From an uncultured Verrucomicrobiales bacterium (GTDB lineage: Bacteria; Verrucomicrobiota; Verrucomicrobiia; Verrucomicrobiales; Akkermansiaceae): a stretch of DNA of 53,179 bases. The number at the start of each line of letters is the position of its first letter. Within the stretch, counting starts at the first letter, position 1. Shown here piece by piece: positions 1 through 8,653 of the stretch. Made by a program: the position numbers and the translations under genes. The notes under the pieces are model-generated. The model did no database searches, was not told where the DNA came from, and saw only the letters and a list, made by a program, of their open reading frames with translations. The stretch lies in assembly GCA_937885815.1 (NCBI GenBank), contig CALABM010000117.1, positions 1 to 53,179 on the forward strand. Direction: 5' to 3'.

Positions 1-549
1 GGTAATGAGCACGTCGATACCCAGCTTGTCGGTCTCAATCTTGGAACCGGCGGCGGAGGATACGGCATCCACCAACCACACGACATCCGGGTACTTCTTC
101 ATGACCTCGGCGATTTCCTCCACGGGGTTCTGAATACCGGAGGATGTTTCGTTATGAGTCACCGTGATGACGTCATACTTACCGGTAGAGAGTGCAGCAT
201 CCACCATTTCGGGGGTGGTGGGCTCGCCCATCTCGCTGGAGAACTTGTCAGCGGGGATGCCGTTAGTGACGGCCATCTTGTACCACTTATCGCCGAATGC
301 GCCCACGGAGAACACCGCAGCACGCTTGGCTGTGCAGGAGCGGATGGCACCTTCCATGAGGCCGGAACCGGAAGAGGTGGAGAGCAGAATGCGGTTATCG
401 GTGTAGAGCACCTTCTGCATGTTGTCCGATATGCGCTTCTGAATCTCGGAGGCCTTCTTGGAGCGGTGGCCAATCATCGGCAGGCTCATCTCAGAAAGTA
501 TGTCTTCCGACACGATGGTCGGACCCGGAATAAACAGTTTGATAGCCAT
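1..549 (-). CDS. Class V aminotransferase, N-terminal part (runs off the window)
   Basis: An open minus-strand frame starts at ATG 549 and reads 183 codons to the left edge without a stop, so the C-terminus is missing. It begins MAIKLFIPGPTIVSEDIL, the substrate-loop start of the alanine-glyoxylate/serine-pyruvate branch of fold-type I class V PLP aminotransferases. Further on are TSSGSGLMEGAIRS (phosphate-binding turn), THNETSSG and LVDAVSSAAG, whose Asp contacts the PLP pyridine nitrogen. The PLP lysine would lie beyond the edge. Relatives move amino groups from serine or alanine to glyoxylate or pyruvate, or act in purine breakdown; the exact substrate cannot be told from this half. It is divergent from the SurA-like gene on the plus strand. 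Confidence 0.85.
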   Translation of the reverse strand, partial: MAIKLFIPGPTIVSEDILSEMSLPMIGHRSKKASEIQKRISDNMQKVLYTDNRILLSTSSGSGLMEGAIRSCTAKRAAVFSVGAFGDKWYKMAVTNGIPADKFSSEMGEPTTPEMVDAALSTGKYDVITVTHNETSSGIQNPVEEIAEVMKKYPDVVWLVDAVSSAAGSKIETDKLGIDVLIT

Positions 550-639
550 AAAAAGAAATAAATCGTGGTGAACACTATGCTTTTAACACAGTATCCCGGT
601 AAAAGCGAGAACAAAGTGACGCGTTGACAAAAATGAAGG

Positions 640-671
640 TTGCTTTATGTCATAAAAAAGTGTAGCATAAT
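640..671 (+). promoter_or_regulatory. Promoter of the SurA-like gene
   Basis: TTGCTT at 640-645, a 17-nt spacer and TAGCAT at 663-668 (overlapping CATAAT at 666-671). The -10 box ends 9 nt before ATG 678, so the transcript probably starts at or almost at the start codon. A TTGACA at 624-629 upstream is an alternative -35 with a poorer partner. Confidence 0.5.
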
Positions 672-677
672 GCTTGT

Positions 678-1688
678 ATGAAGTTTCTCAGCCATTTCAT
701 TGTTTTGCTGCTTGCTGTCTGTGCACATTGTCCGGCAGAGGCGGATTCTGCGAATCCGCGCATTGTTAACCGAGTAGCTGCTACTGTGAATGGCAGGCCT
801 ATTACCTCCAGTGAGGTGCGCTCTCGTTTGGCTCCCTACGTTCGTGAGCTTACGATGCTGTACCCTCGACAGGGGCCGCGTTTCAATGCTGAGCTTGTGC
901 GTGCTAAGAAGGCTGTGCTGGAGGAGCTTATTGAGCGTGAGCTGGTGCTTTGTGAGTTTGAAAATGGCGGTCTGATGATTCCTGATAGCGCTATCAACGA
1001 GGAAATTAATCGCCGTATCTTGAACCAGTTCAATGGTAATCGTGATGCGCTCTTGGAGAATCTTCGCCGCAGTGGTATGAGCTATGGTGAGTTCCGTGAT
1101 TCCGTGCGCCGAGAGCTGACAGTATCTGCCATGCGCAGTTCTCGTTATGACCGCGGTATTCCTCCCACTCCGGATGAAATTCAGGCTGAGTACCGTGCCA
1201 CCCGTTCGGATTATCGTGACATGACGCAGGACTCCATCTCCTACGATAAGATTTTCATTCCCATGCAGAATCCGGATGACCCCAATGCTACTCCGGAGAT
1301 GCAGTATGCTCTGAGCGAGCAGCTTGTGCGTGATATTGAGAGCGGTGCTATTACGTTTGAGGAAGCTGCCCGCCGCCACTCCCGTGATATTCATGCTGAG
1401 GACGGTGGCCGCTGGCCATTTGTGAAGCGCTGTGACCTTGCTGTGGAGTTTGCCAACATTGTGTTTTCACTGCCCAAGGGGCGTGTGACCGGTCCCTTGG
1501 TGGATCCTCGCTTGGGCTTCACCATTGTGCGAGTGGTGGAAAAGCGCTTGGCTCCTGCGCCTTCTCTGAATGCCCGTGGCGTGCGTGCTCGCGTGGATGA
1601 GGCTGTGCGCCGCCGTAACAACGAGCGCCGCTACCGCGAGTGGGTGGAGCGCCTGCGCGGCAGGGCTATTATTCGTACTTATATCTAA
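678..1688 (+). CDS. SurA/PpiC-like periplasmic peptidyl-prolyl isomerase
   Basis: The 336-aa protein has a signal peptide (about residues 1-22). It is followed by a SurA-type chaperone N-domain beginning VAATVNGRPITSSEVRSRL and by a helical segment. One parvulin-like domain (about 185-290) contains FEEAARRHSRDIHAEDGG and ends GFTIVRVVEKR, as in PpiC domains. Relatives fold outer-membrane proteins in the periplasm, which fits an organism with an OprB porin and large surface proteins. E. coli SurA has two parvulin domains and 428 residues; this one has one. The C-terminus is strongly Arg-rich. Whether the isomerase is active or the protein is only a chaperone cannot be seen. A strong hairpin terminator follows, so it is probably monocistronic. 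Confidence 0.85.
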   Translation: MKFLSHFIVLLLAVCAHCPAEADSANPRIVNRVAATVNGRPITSSEVRSRLAPYVRELTMLYPRQGPRFNAELVRAKKAVLEELIERELVLCEFENGGLMIPDSAINEEINRRILNQFNGNRDALLENLRRSGMSYGEFRDSVRRELTVSAMRSSRYDRGIPPTPDEIQAEYRATRSDYRDMTQDSISYDKIFIPMQNPDDPNATPEMQYALSEQLVRDIESGAITFEEAARRHSRDIHAEDGGRWPFVKRCDLAVEFANIVFSLPKGRVTGPLVDPRLGFTIVRVVEKRLAPAPSLNARGVRARVDEAVRRRNNERRYREWVERLRGRAIIRTYI

Positions 1689-1714
1689 ATTGCCCTTCAC
1701 GGGCTGAAGCATTT

Positions 1715-1750
1715 GTACCCCCGGTTGCATGTTAAGCACCCGGGGGTATT
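1715..1750 (+). terminator. Rho-independent terminator after the SurA-like gene
   Basis: Stem TACCCCCGG...CCGGGGGTA (1715-1747, with further TGC/GCA pairing inside), followed by a short T-rich run. Confidence 0.7.
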
Positions 1751-1769
1751 TGTCATCGTGTGATTTTGC

Positions 1770-1798
1770 TTGAAAAAATGGGCAGATTGCGCTACCCT
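1770..1798 (+). promoter_or_regulatory. Promoter of the M42 peptidase
   Basis: TTGAAA (1770-1775), 17-nt spacer, TACCCT (1793-1798). The -10 ends 9 nt before ATG 1808. No Shine-Dalgarno sequence precedes that ATG, which fits a leaderless message. Confidence 0.5.
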
Positions 1799-1807
1799 GT
1801 CTGCGCG

Positions 1808-2887
1808 ATGAATATCAAACTGTTTAAGGACCTCTGCGAGGCAACCGGCGCCGCCGGTTTTGAGTACGGCATTCGTGACCTCATCATCAAGGAAATGACG
1901 CCGCTGGCTGATTCCATCACCGTGGATAACATCGGTAATGTAACGGCCCTTATTAAGGGCAAGAGCAGTGATAAGAAGATTATGTGCGCTGCTCACATGG
2001 ATGAAATCGGTTTCATTGTGCGCCATATTGATGATAATGGCTTCATCCGTATCTTGCCCCTCGGTGGTTTTGACCCCAAGACCCTCACCGCTCAGCGCGT
2101 TATCGTGCATGGTACGAAGGATCTCCCCGGCTGCATGGGCGTGAAGCCCATCCACGTGATGAGCCCTGAGGAGCGCACCAAGATGCCCGCTGTCACGGAT
2201 TACGTGGTGGATGTAGGTCTGCCCAAGGAAGAGGTGGAGAAGTATGTATCCCTCGGTGATTCCATCACTCGCGTGGGCGACCTTGTGGAGATGGGTGATT
2301 GCCTGAACGTGAAGAGCATCGACAACCGTGGCGGTTGCTTCCTGCTTATCGAGGCCATCCGTGCCATTCTTGAGGCCGGTGAGAAGCCTTGCTATGACCT
2401 CTACGCCGTGTTCTCCGTGCAGGAGGAGGTTGGCCTTCGTGGTGCTCAGGTTGCCACGCTGGCTATCCAGCCTGACTTCTCCTTCGCTCTCGATGTGACC
2501 ATCGCTTTCGATACTCCCGGTTCCGGCGCTCACGACAAGTGCACCGTGCTCGGTAAGGGTACTGCTATCAAGGTGTATGACGGTACTCTCATCACTGATA
2601 ACCGCATGGTGAAGTTCATGCAGGCTCTCTGCGAGGAGAAGGAAATCCCCTACCAGCTTGAGCTGCTTGCCGCCGGTGGTACGGATGCCGGCGCCATGCA
2701 GAAGTTCTGCGCCGGTGGCTCCATTGCCGGTGCTGTTTCCATTCCTGTGCGTAACGTGCACCAGAGCATCGAAATGGCTCACAAGGTGGATATTCAGGCC
2801 AGTGTGGACCTGCTTGCTGCTTGCTTCTCCTCCCTCACTCGCTGGGATTGGAGCTGGGAGCGCAAGGTGCGCACCTTGGCGAAGTAA
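1808..2887 (+). CDS. M42 family metallo-aminopeptidase
   Basis: This cytosolic di-metal aminopeptidase of the M42 family (glutamyl aminopeptidase/FrvX/PepA-like) has 359 residues, the usual size. Metal and catalytic motifs appear in order: AAHMDEIGF (His ligand and following Asp), SIDNRGGC (bridging Asp), VQEEVGLRGA (catalytic Glu and Glu ligand), ALDVT (Asp ligand) and HQSIEM near the end (His ligand). I chose ATG 1808 over an upstream GTG at 1760 because the family starts close to LFKDLCEATGAAGFE and because the upstream stretch overlaps the promoter. It probably trims peptides for amino-acid recycling. A terminator follows directly. Confidence 0.93.
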   Translation: MNIKLFKDLCEATGAAGFEYGIRDLIIKEMTPLADSITVDNIGNVTALIKGKSSDKKIMCAAHMDEIGFIVRHIDDNGFIRILPLGGFDPKTLTAQRVIVHGTKDLPGCMGVKPIHVMSPEERTKMPAVTDYVVDVGLPKEEVEKYVSLGDSITRVGDLVEMGDCLNVKSIDNRGGCFLLIEAIRAILEAGEKPCYDLYAVFSVQEEVGLRGAQVATLAIQPDFSFALDVTIAFDTPGSGAHDKCTVLGKGTAIKVYDGTLITDNRMVKFMQALCEEKEIPYQLELLAAGGTDAGAMQKFCAGGSIAGAVSIPVRNVHQSIEMAHKVDIQASVDLLAACFSSLTRWDWSWERKVRTLAK

Positions 2888-2904
2888 AAAACACTATTTT
2901 CTGA

Positions 2905-2938
2905 GGAAGGCGGCTTAGTGGCCGCCTTCCTTTGTTTT
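2905..2938 (+). terminator. Terminator after the M42 peptidase
   Basis: Perfect 10-bp stem GGAAGGCGGC/GCCGCCTTCC with a 6-nt loop, then TTTGTTTT. Confidence 0.85.
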
Positions 2939-2948
2939 GAATCACAAT

Positions 2949-3317
2949 ATGAACAGTAGAGCGACTGGGCTGTTTAACCTCTGGGTGTGCGGGGGATTTT
3001 TGTTGCTCAATTATCTGGTGTGGCAGTGGGCAATCGGATTTTTCGAGGATGTACTGTTTGCTCTGGTGGCCGACATGATGACCGGTGGTATAGCGGCGTG
3101 TGTGCTGATGCTGCTTGAGCTTTGCAGACATGATGACGCTTCGCCGGTATTTCGTCGTTCATTGCGTGTGTCGGTGCTCTTACTGCTACCGTTGCTTGTG
3201 CTCAATATAGCGGTGCAGGGGGATGCACTGGGGCTGATAGCCGCGATAGTGTTTAGTGTTGCGCACGTGTTGATATCGCTCATCGTGGCGGGTTGTCTTT
3301 ATGTCCGCGCCAAGTGA
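2949..3317 (+). CDS. Small integral membrane protein, unknown function
   Basis: The 122-aa product appears to have four transmembrane segments: FNLWVCGGFLLLNYLVW, a weaker segment at about 35-60, VLLLLPLLVLNIAV and LIAAIVFSVAHVLISLIV. Short charged loops join them. ATG 2949 is the first ATG after the preceding terminator. I do not recognise a family. It sits alone between two transcription units (M42 peptidase and tyrS) on the same strand. Codon use matches the neighbours, so it is probably real. Confidence 0.6.
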   Translation: MNSRATGLFNLWVCGGFLLLNYLVWQWAIGFFEDVLFALVADMMTGGIAACVLMLLELCRHDDASPVFRRSLRVSVLLLLPLLVLNIAVQGDALGLIAAIVFSVAHVLISLIVAGCLYVRAK

Positions 3318-3337
3318 GTGTAAGATATACATTCCGG

Positions 3338-3366
3338 TTGACTTGAGGGGTGTTATGTGCTAATAT
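3338..3366 (+). promoter_or_regulatory. Promoter of tyrS
   Basis: TTGACT (3338-3343), 17-nt spacer, TAATAT (3361-3366); the leader to ATG 3395 is about 20 nt. Confidence 0.65.
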
Positions 3367-3394
3367 GCCGCGACCTTAAAACCTCAAACCGCTT

Positions 3395-4615
3395 ATGACT
3401 TTTTACGAAGAACTTGAATGGCGTGGGCTTGTGAACCAGATTTCCAGCCCCGATCTGATTGAAAAGCTCAACAAAGGCGGGCTGACCTTCTACATCGGCA
3501 CAGATCCGACGGCGGACAGCCTGCATCTGGGCCATTATTCCAGCTTCCTTATTACCAAGCGTCTGCGTCAGGCCGGGCACACTCCGATTCTGCTCGTAGG
3601 TCTGGCAACAGGTCTTATTGGTGACCCTCGCGGTACTGTGGAGCGTGAGCTGAAGCAGAAGGAAGAGGTGTTCCGCAACTATGAGGCTCTGAAAGCCCAG
3701 GTGGAAAAGATTTTCGGCTTCGAGGTCGTCAATAACTACGACTGGATTAACCAGCTGAATGTCATTGACTTCTTCCGTGATTACGGTAAGTACATCAACG
3801 TGGGTTACATGCTCACGAAGGAGCATGTACGCCGCCAGATGGAAAGCGGTATTTCTTACGCCGAGTTCTCCTACATGCTCATTCAGGCCATCGACTTTAA
3901 GTACCTGCACGAGAACCGTGGCGTGGACTTGCAGGTGGCCGGCAGTGACCAGTGGGGCAATATCACCACCGGCATCGAGCTTATCCGCAAGACCACCGGT
4001 GATGAAGTATACGCTCTTACCATGCCGCTGGTGACAGATTCCCAGGGCAACAAGTTCGGTAAGAGTGAGGGTAATGCCCTCTGGCTGGACAAGAATAAGA
4101 CGTCCCCCTATCAGCTCTATCAGTTCCTTATCAATGCTGAGGATTCTCAGGTTATCACCTACCTGAAGCGCCTCACCTTCCTGACGCCTGAGCAGATTAT
4201 GGAGATTGAGGCCGAGCACATGGCTCACCCCGAGCAGCGCCTCGCTCAGCAGGCTCTCGCCCGCGAAATCATCTCTGACCTGCACGGTATTGAGGAGTTT
4301 GAGAAGGCTGTGGATATTTCCAAAAAGCTTTTCGCTGGTGATTATAAGAGCCTGAGTCTGGCTGATGTGAAGGCCGGTATGAGCAACGTACCCCATGTGA
4401 AGCTTACTCCCGGTGCACTTGTGGATGTGCTTGTGAACAGCAAGGTGTGCGCCTCCAAGCGCGAGGCCCGTGAGTTTATCGGTAACGGTGCTATTTCCCT
4501 GAATGGTGAGGTGGTGAAGGACCCCGCCTTTGAGGTGACTCAGGAGCTGGCTATTGGCGGTGAAGTGCTTGTCATCCGCCGTGGCAAGAAGAAGTTCTAC
4601 CTCGGGGAGTTCTGA
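3395..4615 (+). CDS. tyrS: Tyrosyl-tRNA synthetase
   Basis: A class I aminoacyl-tRNA synthetase of 406 aa that charges tRNA-Tyr. The HIGH-type motif is HLGHY within GTDPTADSLHLGHY, and the KMSKS-type motif is KFGKS followed by EGNALWLD. Tyrosine-binding residues lie in YMLIQAIDF and VAGSDQWGN. The C-terminus (about 340-406) is an S4-like RNA-binding domain (VCASKREAREFIGNGAI). Length and order are standard for bacterial TyrRS. Its stop codon overlaps the next start by one base (TGATG), so the downstream secreted protein is probably translationally coupled. Confidence 0.97.
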   Translation: MTFYEELEWRGLVNQISSPDLIEKLNKGGLTFYIGTDPTADSLHLGHYSSFLITKRLRQAGHTPILLVGLATGLIGDPRGTVERELKQKEEVFRNYEALKAQVEKIFGFEVVNNYDWINQLNVIDFFRDYGKYINVGYMLTKEHVRRQMESGISYAEFSYMLIQAIDFKYLHENRGVDLQVAGSDQWGNITTGIELIRKTTGDEVYALTMPLVTDSQGNKFGKSEGNALWLDKNKTSPYQLYQFLINAEDSQVITYLKRLTFLTPEQIMEIEAEHMAHPEQRLAQQALAREIISDLHGIEEFEKAVDISKKLFAGDYKSLSLADVKAGMSNVPHVKLTPGALVDVLVNSKVCASKREAREFIGNGAISLNGEVVKDPAFEVTQELAIGGEVLVIRRGKKKFYLGEF

Positions 4616-5493
4616 TGAAAACCCTCCGGCCGCTTATTCCTTCCGTACTGGCTCTGCTCTGTGTGCTTCCTGCATATGGGGCTGAGCCTCAGCTTGCCAT
4701 GCCTCCTGCGCTGCTGGAGGCCATGGCCGGTAATGAGCCGTATGCCTCGCTTGTGGAGTACGGGCTACCGCTGCTGACCACGGCTGAGGAAGTGGCCGAA
4801 CTGCCGGAGGAGCTGCGCCGCAGCCGAGCCGTGGCTATTAAGAGGGTGCTGATGGAGCAGATGATACAGGCTCGGGCAGACAGGCACTGTATTACAGCGG
4901 AAAATTATGCTCACAGCGCTCAGCGTGCTCTGGAGCTGGGTGCGCCCACAGTATTTGCTTTGTATCAGAAGCTACTGGCAGAGGATGAGCTTTCGGCCCG
5001 CGAAAGCTACATCGTGCGCTCTGCGCTCAATACGCTGTATGAAAACTACGGCATTAATTATCTCGCTCTGCGCTTCTTCGTGGAGGGGGCTGAGCTGAGT
5101 ACAGAGGATGCTCTGGAAATTGCCGGGTGGATTCCTTTGGAGGGGCTGTTTAATATTATCCGTGAGGAGGATTTGACGCTTCCTTTGCTGGAGAAGCAGC
5201 TCCATGAGCTGGCCGCTGTGAATGAGGAGCTGGTGAGAGTATTCTCCGGTATTCAATCAGCGGAGCAAGCGGAGGGCGCTCTGCCGGAGTTGCTCCCGCT
5301 TTTGGTGCGTTTTGAAGCTACTTCAGGTTTGAGAAAGTGTGCCACTCCGCAGCAGTTTCAAGTTTTGAACTTCCGCCATGGCGCTCTGATGAGGAGTATA
5401 GGTTCTTCCCTGCCTGCTGAGCGTATTCGCCTGCGTGAAGCAGATTATTACGGTAATGTACGCCTTAAGGTACTGAATCTGCTGCTCAACTGA
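4615..5493 (+). CDS. Secreted alpha-helical protein, unknown function
   Basis: A 292-aa protein with a clear signal peptide (LIPSVLALLCVLPAYGA, cleavage near residue 23). The rest looks almost entirely helical and is rich in Glu, Leu and Ala, with no Cys pair or known catalytic motif that I can see. The start overlaps the tyrS stop by one base, so expression follows tyrS. I do not recognise the family. It is probably periplasmic or an exported lineage-specific protein. A link to tRNA charging is unlikely given the signal peptide, and the coupling may only reflect operon position. Confidence 0.7.
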   Translation: MKTLRPLIPSVLALLCVLPAYGAEPQLAMPPALLEAMAGNEPYASLVEYGLPLLTTAEEVAELPEELRRSRAVAIKRVLMEQMIQARADRHCITAENYAHSAQRALELGAPTVFALYQKLLAEDELSARESYIVRSALNTLYENYGINYLALRFFVEGAELSTEDALEIAGWIPLEGLFNIIREEDLTLPLLEKQLHELAAVNEELVRVFSGIQSAEQAEGALPELLPLLVRFEATSGLRKCATPQQFQVLNFRHGALMRSIGSSLPAERIRLREADYYGNVRLKVLNLLLN

Positions 5494-5536
5494 GTTCCTC
5501 GGCTGAGGTATCTCTGGGCAGAGAGTCGCTTTTTGT

Positions 5537-5565
5537 TTGACATTTGTCGCTTCATGTGGTAGTAA
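5537..5565 (+). promoter_or_regulatory. Promoter of the GH20 gene
   Basis: Consensus TTGACA (5537-5542), 17-nt spacer, TAGTAA (5560-5565). The -10 ends 7 nt before ATG 5573, implying a leaderless mRNA. Confidence 0.65.
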
Positions 5566-5572
5566 TCATACC

Positions 5573-7621
5573 ATGTTTAAGCGTATTTTCTTAATGGTGG
5601 CCTGCCTGTTGGGAGCCCTTTATCCAGTGGCTTCCGTTGCGAATGCTGGTGACGCTCGCCAAGCTGAATCTTGGACCTCTCCTCATCCCTTGTCTTTGGA
5701 AGAATCCGCTCGTGTGGCTCTGCTTCCGTTCCCTCAACAAGTTGAATGGCGTGATGGGTCCCTGAATGTGAGAGGAAAGGAGCCTTCGCAGCAAGGTGAT
5801 GTGAATGATATGCTGCGTACGGCTCTGCACGATTATCAGGCCGGAAGAAGGCAAGGGAATGGTACTTTCCCCGTTATGTGCACGCTGAAGGCTGATGCTC
5901 TGCCTGCGGATAAGTCTGCTGAGGGGTATCGTTTGAGTGTGGGGCAGGGCGGTGTGACTATCAGTGCTGTTACGGAGGCCGGCCTTCTGAATGGCTTCCA
6001 GACTCTGCGCCAGATGCTTCTTACCGGTGGCGGCCGCCTTCCGTACTGCGAAATGACGGACTGGCCCGCCTTCCGCTACCGTGGTTATATGCAGGATTGC
6101 GGCCGTAATTTCCGCACCGTGGAGCGCCTGAAGCAGGAGCTCTCTCTGGCTGCTCAGCTGAAGGTGAACCTCTTCCACTGGCACCTCACGGATTATCCGG
6201 CATGGCACGTGGAGTGCCGTTGCTACCCCGTTCTGAATGCACCGCAGCACCGTACCCGTGATAAGAATGATACGTATACCTACGCGCAGATTCGTGAGGT
6301 TTTCGCCTATGCTGCTGCTCGTAATATCACCATCATTCCTGAGCTGGATATGCCTGGCCATAGCGCATACTTTGATCGTGCGTTTGGCTTTCGCATGCAT
6401 ACTCCTCAGGGTATGAAGATTGTGGGCGAGCTGCTGGATGAGTTCTGTCAGGAAATACCTGCGGATATTTGCCCGATTGTTCACTTTGGCGCAGATGAGG
6501 TGCGCATTCCTAACGCTGCCGAGTTCGTGGGCTTTGTCACCCAGAAGCTTCAGAGTCATGGCCGCACGCCCATGCAGTGGGCCAGTTCACGAGATTTGCC
6601 CGTGGGTGAGCATTCCATTGAGCAGCGCTGGGGTGAGGGCTCGGATATGGTAGCCCGCTCTATCCGCCCGGAGCGCATTACCCGCCGCGCATTTGACTCC
6701 ACTATGGGTTACACCAACCTTCTGGATCCCGCTTTGCTGGTGCGCCGTTACTTCTTTATGCGCCCGTGTGGTGGGGCCGCAGGAGATGAGCAGAAGCTCG
6801 GTACTATCATGTGCATTTGGCCGGATGGTCGCGTGGATAATAAGGAATATATTCCCGGTATGGCAATCATGTGGCCCGGTATGATGGCCATGGCTGAGCG
6901 CTCCTGGAAGGGCGGTGGGGCAGATGGTGACCACCTGCCGCTGGATATGCCCGCAGCTGATACGGTGCCGGGCCGTGCTTATGCCCACTTTGAGCGCCGT
7001 ATGCAGGCTATCCGCCGCGCACAGTTCTCCGGCGAGGCTTTCCCCATGTGGACGGAGTCCGGTGTGGAATGGACTGTGATAGGCCCAGTGAAGAGCTCTG
7101 AGGCTGAATCTCGTCGTGAAGCTGTGAGAGCCGGCCAATATGATGGTCTGCCTACCCGCCGTGCTAATTGCGCTAACCTCTTCTTCCGTACCAGGCCGGA
7201 TACCGGTTACCTCGGTATGTTCCCGCAGGCAAGGCCCGGTCAGACGGTTTGGGCCGTTACCAACATTCATGCTGACCGCGCCGGGCGCCATAAGTTCATG
7301 GTAGGCTTTGATGCTCCCGCTCGTTCAAACCGCCGCTGGACCGGTATTCCCCGCAATGGCACTTGGTCTCAGACGGGGGCTCGTATCTGGCTGAATGGAA
7401 GAGAAATCTCCAATCCTCGTAGATATCGCCTCGCTGGGCAGAATGCTCATCCCGGTAATGCTTGGAACTTCGAGAAGCCCTTGGACCCTGAAGAAATCTG
7501 GTGGGTACAGGACCCCATTGAAATTGAGCTTAAGCAGGGCCAGAATACCTTCGTGATTGAGCTTCCCTATGTGGGTGAGCATCATTCTTGGGGCGTATCT
7601 CTCATTCCTCTGAACAATTGA
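5573..7621 (+). CDS. GH20 beta-N-acetylhexosaminidase, secreted
   Basis: Releases terminal GlcNAc or GalNAc from host glycans by substrate-assisted catalysis. The 682-aa protein has a signal peptide (about 1-25). It then has a GH20b-like alpha/beta domain (about 45-165) and a TIM barrel beginning FRYRGYMQDCGRNF. The catalytic Asp-Glu pair is D308-E309 in HFGADEVRI. Other GH20 landmarks are HLTDYPAWHVE, PELDMPGHSAY and EQRWGEGSD. The C-terminal ~170 residues (after YAHFERRMQAIRRAQF) form an added beta-rich region, perhaps carbohydrate-binding. I started at ATG 5573 because the signal peptide begins there and the promoter lies just upstream. Mucin or chitobiose trimming is likely. Confidence 0.93.
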   Translation: MFKRIFLMVACLLGALYPVASVANAGDARQAESWTSPHPLSLEESARVALLPFPQQVEWRDGSLNVRGKEPSQQGDVNDMLRTALHDYQAGRRQGNGTFPVMCTLKADALPADKSAEGYRLSVGQGGVTISAVTEAGLLNGFQTLRQMLLTGGGRLPYCEMTDWPAFRYRGYMQDCGRNFRTVERLKQELSLAAQLKVNLFHWHLTDYPAWHVECRCYPVLNAPQHRTRDKNDTYTYAQIREVFAYAAARNITIIPELDMPGHSAYFDRAFGFRMHTPQGMKIVGELLDEFCQEIPADICPIVHFGADEVRIPNAAEFVGFVTQKLQSHGRTPMQWASSRDLPVGEHSIEQRWGEGSDMVARSIRPERITRRAFDSTMGYTNLLDPALLVRRYFFMRPCGGAAGDEQKLGTIMCIWPDGRVDNKEYIPGMAIMWPGMMAMAERSWKGGGADGDHLPLDMPAADTVPGRAYAHFERRMQAIRRAQFSGEAFPMWTESGVEWTVIGPVKSSEAESRREAVRAGQYDGLPTRRANCANLFFRTRPDTGYLGMFPQARPGQTVWAVTNIHADRAGRHKFMVGFDAPARSNRRWTGIPRNGTWSQTGARIWLNGREISNPRRYRLAGQNAHPGNAWNFEKPLDPEEIWWVQDPIEIELKQGQNTFVIELPYVGEHHSWGVSLIPLNN

Positions 7622-7642
7622 GTTAGCCTCGTTTCCATTTAC

Positions 7643-7679
7643 AAGCCGCTGTTCCCTTGTTCAGGGCAGCGGCTTTTTT
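7643..7679 (+). terminator. Terminator of the GH20 gene
   Basis: Stem AAGCCGCTG/CAGCGGCTT (7643-7651 with 7667-7675) followed by T6. Confidence 0.85.
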
Positions 7680-7686
7680 CATGCAT

Positions 7687-7719
7687 TAAAAAACCGCCGT
7701 TCCAAGGTCGGAACTGCGG
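7687..7719 (-). terminator. Terminator of folE2
   Basis: Read on the minus strand, stem CCGCAGTTCC/GGAACGGCGG (one mismatch) is followed by a run of T. It converges with the GH20 terminator. Confidence 0.75.
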
Positions 7720-7746
7720 CTTGCTTCATTTACTTTTACTGGGCGC

Positions 7747-8535
7747 TCACATGAGCGTACGCTCCACACAGGCATATGCGCTGTGGTTGTGGATGGACTC
7801 GAAGTTCTCGGCCTCAATACGGTACCATGAGAAGGCATTGTAGTGCTCTGTGGCCACGGCTACATTGCGCACAAGGTCTTCCACAAAAACAGGATTATCA
7901 TAGGCCTTGTCGGTCACGTATTTTTCATCCGGGCGCTTCAGGAGGCTGTACAGCTGGCAGCTGGCGCATTCCTCTACGAGGTCAATGAGGTCTTCAATCC
8001 AGACCGCAGCGCCGGAGAATCGCACGGAGTAGGTCACAATGCCGCGCTGGTTATGCGCCCCGCGCTCGCTCATGGCTTTGGAGCAGGGGCAAAGGGTGGT
8101 AACCGGCACCTTAATCGTGAGCGTGAAGGTGCCCGGCTGGTTGCGCTCGGCGTCAATGACGAAGCGCACGTCATAATCCATCATGCCCTCCATGCCCGTG
8201 ACCGGGGCTTTTTTCAGGCGGAAGAAGGGGAATTCAATCTCCACGCGTGCTCTCTGAGCGGGAAGCTTGCGCAGCAGGCGTGCGGGAAGGCGCACAGCTG
8301 AGTGTACATCCAAGTAGCGGCGGTGCTCATGCAGCGCCTCTACGAAGCGGCTCATATGTGTGCCTTTATACTGCTCCGGTAGGTCTACCATGAGGGCCAA
8401 TGTGGCCACCGTGGATTGGGTGCGCTCTTCTTTGTCACTCACGACGATAGGGTAACGCACTCCGCGTACACCCACGCGATCAATGGAAATCTGGCGGGTG
8501 TCCCGTTCGTTCTGAGTGTCTTTGAGCTCCTTCAT
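7747..8535 (-). CDS. folE2: GTP cyclohydrolase IB (FolE2)
   Basis: Converts GTP to dihydroneopterin triphosphate, the first step of folate (and queuosine) synthesis. The 262-aa protein has the type IB signature LCPCSKAMSERGAHNQRG and the opening DTQNERDTRQISIDRVGVRGVRYP, and is unrelated in fold detail to FolE type IA. FolE2 does not depend strictly on zinc and in many proteobacteria is the Zur-induced substitute for FolE. Here it lies next to cysteine-poor ribosomal proteins and a DksA-like factor. A terminator of the upstream rpsR lies between them, so folE2 probably has its own promoter. I see no classic Zur box. Confidence 0.95.
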   Translation of the reverse strand: MKELKDTQNERDTRQISIDRVGVRGVRYPIVVSDKEERTQSTVATLALMVDLPEQYKGTHMSRFVEALHEHRRYLDVHSAVRLPARLLRKLPAQRARVEIEFPFFRLKKAPVTGMEGMMDYDVRFVIDAERNQPGTFTLTIKVPVTTLCPCSKAMSERGAHNQRGIVTYSVRFSGAAVWIEDLIDLVEECASCQLYSLLKRPDEKYVTDKAYDNPVFVEDLVRNVAVATEHYNAFSWYRIEAENFESIHNHSAYACVERTLM

Positions 8536-8550
8536 GGTGCAGCCTCTGAG

Positions 8551-8602
8551 TAAAATAAAATAGAGGGAGCTTGAAGGCGCTTTCGCGGCTTACAAGCTCC
8601 CT
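8551..8602 (-). terminator. Terminator of rpmG-rpsR
   Basis: Minus-strand stem AGGGAGCTTG/CAAGCTCCCT (8593-8602 with 8564-8573, 19-nt loop) followed by a T-rich tail through 8551. It separates rpsR from folE2. Confidence 0.75.
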
Positions 8603-8653
8603 TTAATCAACGACAATCTGCCGTCGAGAACTCCTCCATAGCGGAGATTAAAA

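Noticed and set aside
1697..2782. Long minus-strand frame opposite the M42 peptidase
   Set aside because: Antisense to a gene with full catalytic motifs; His/Gly/Leu-rich composition typical of a reverse frame in GC-rich coding DNA, with no domain.
3353..4396. 347-codon minus-strand frame opposite tyrS
   Set aside because: Shadow of tyrS; no motif and no start signals.
5591..6559. 322-codon minus-strand frame inside the GH20 gene
   Set aside because: Antisense to conserved GH20 residues.
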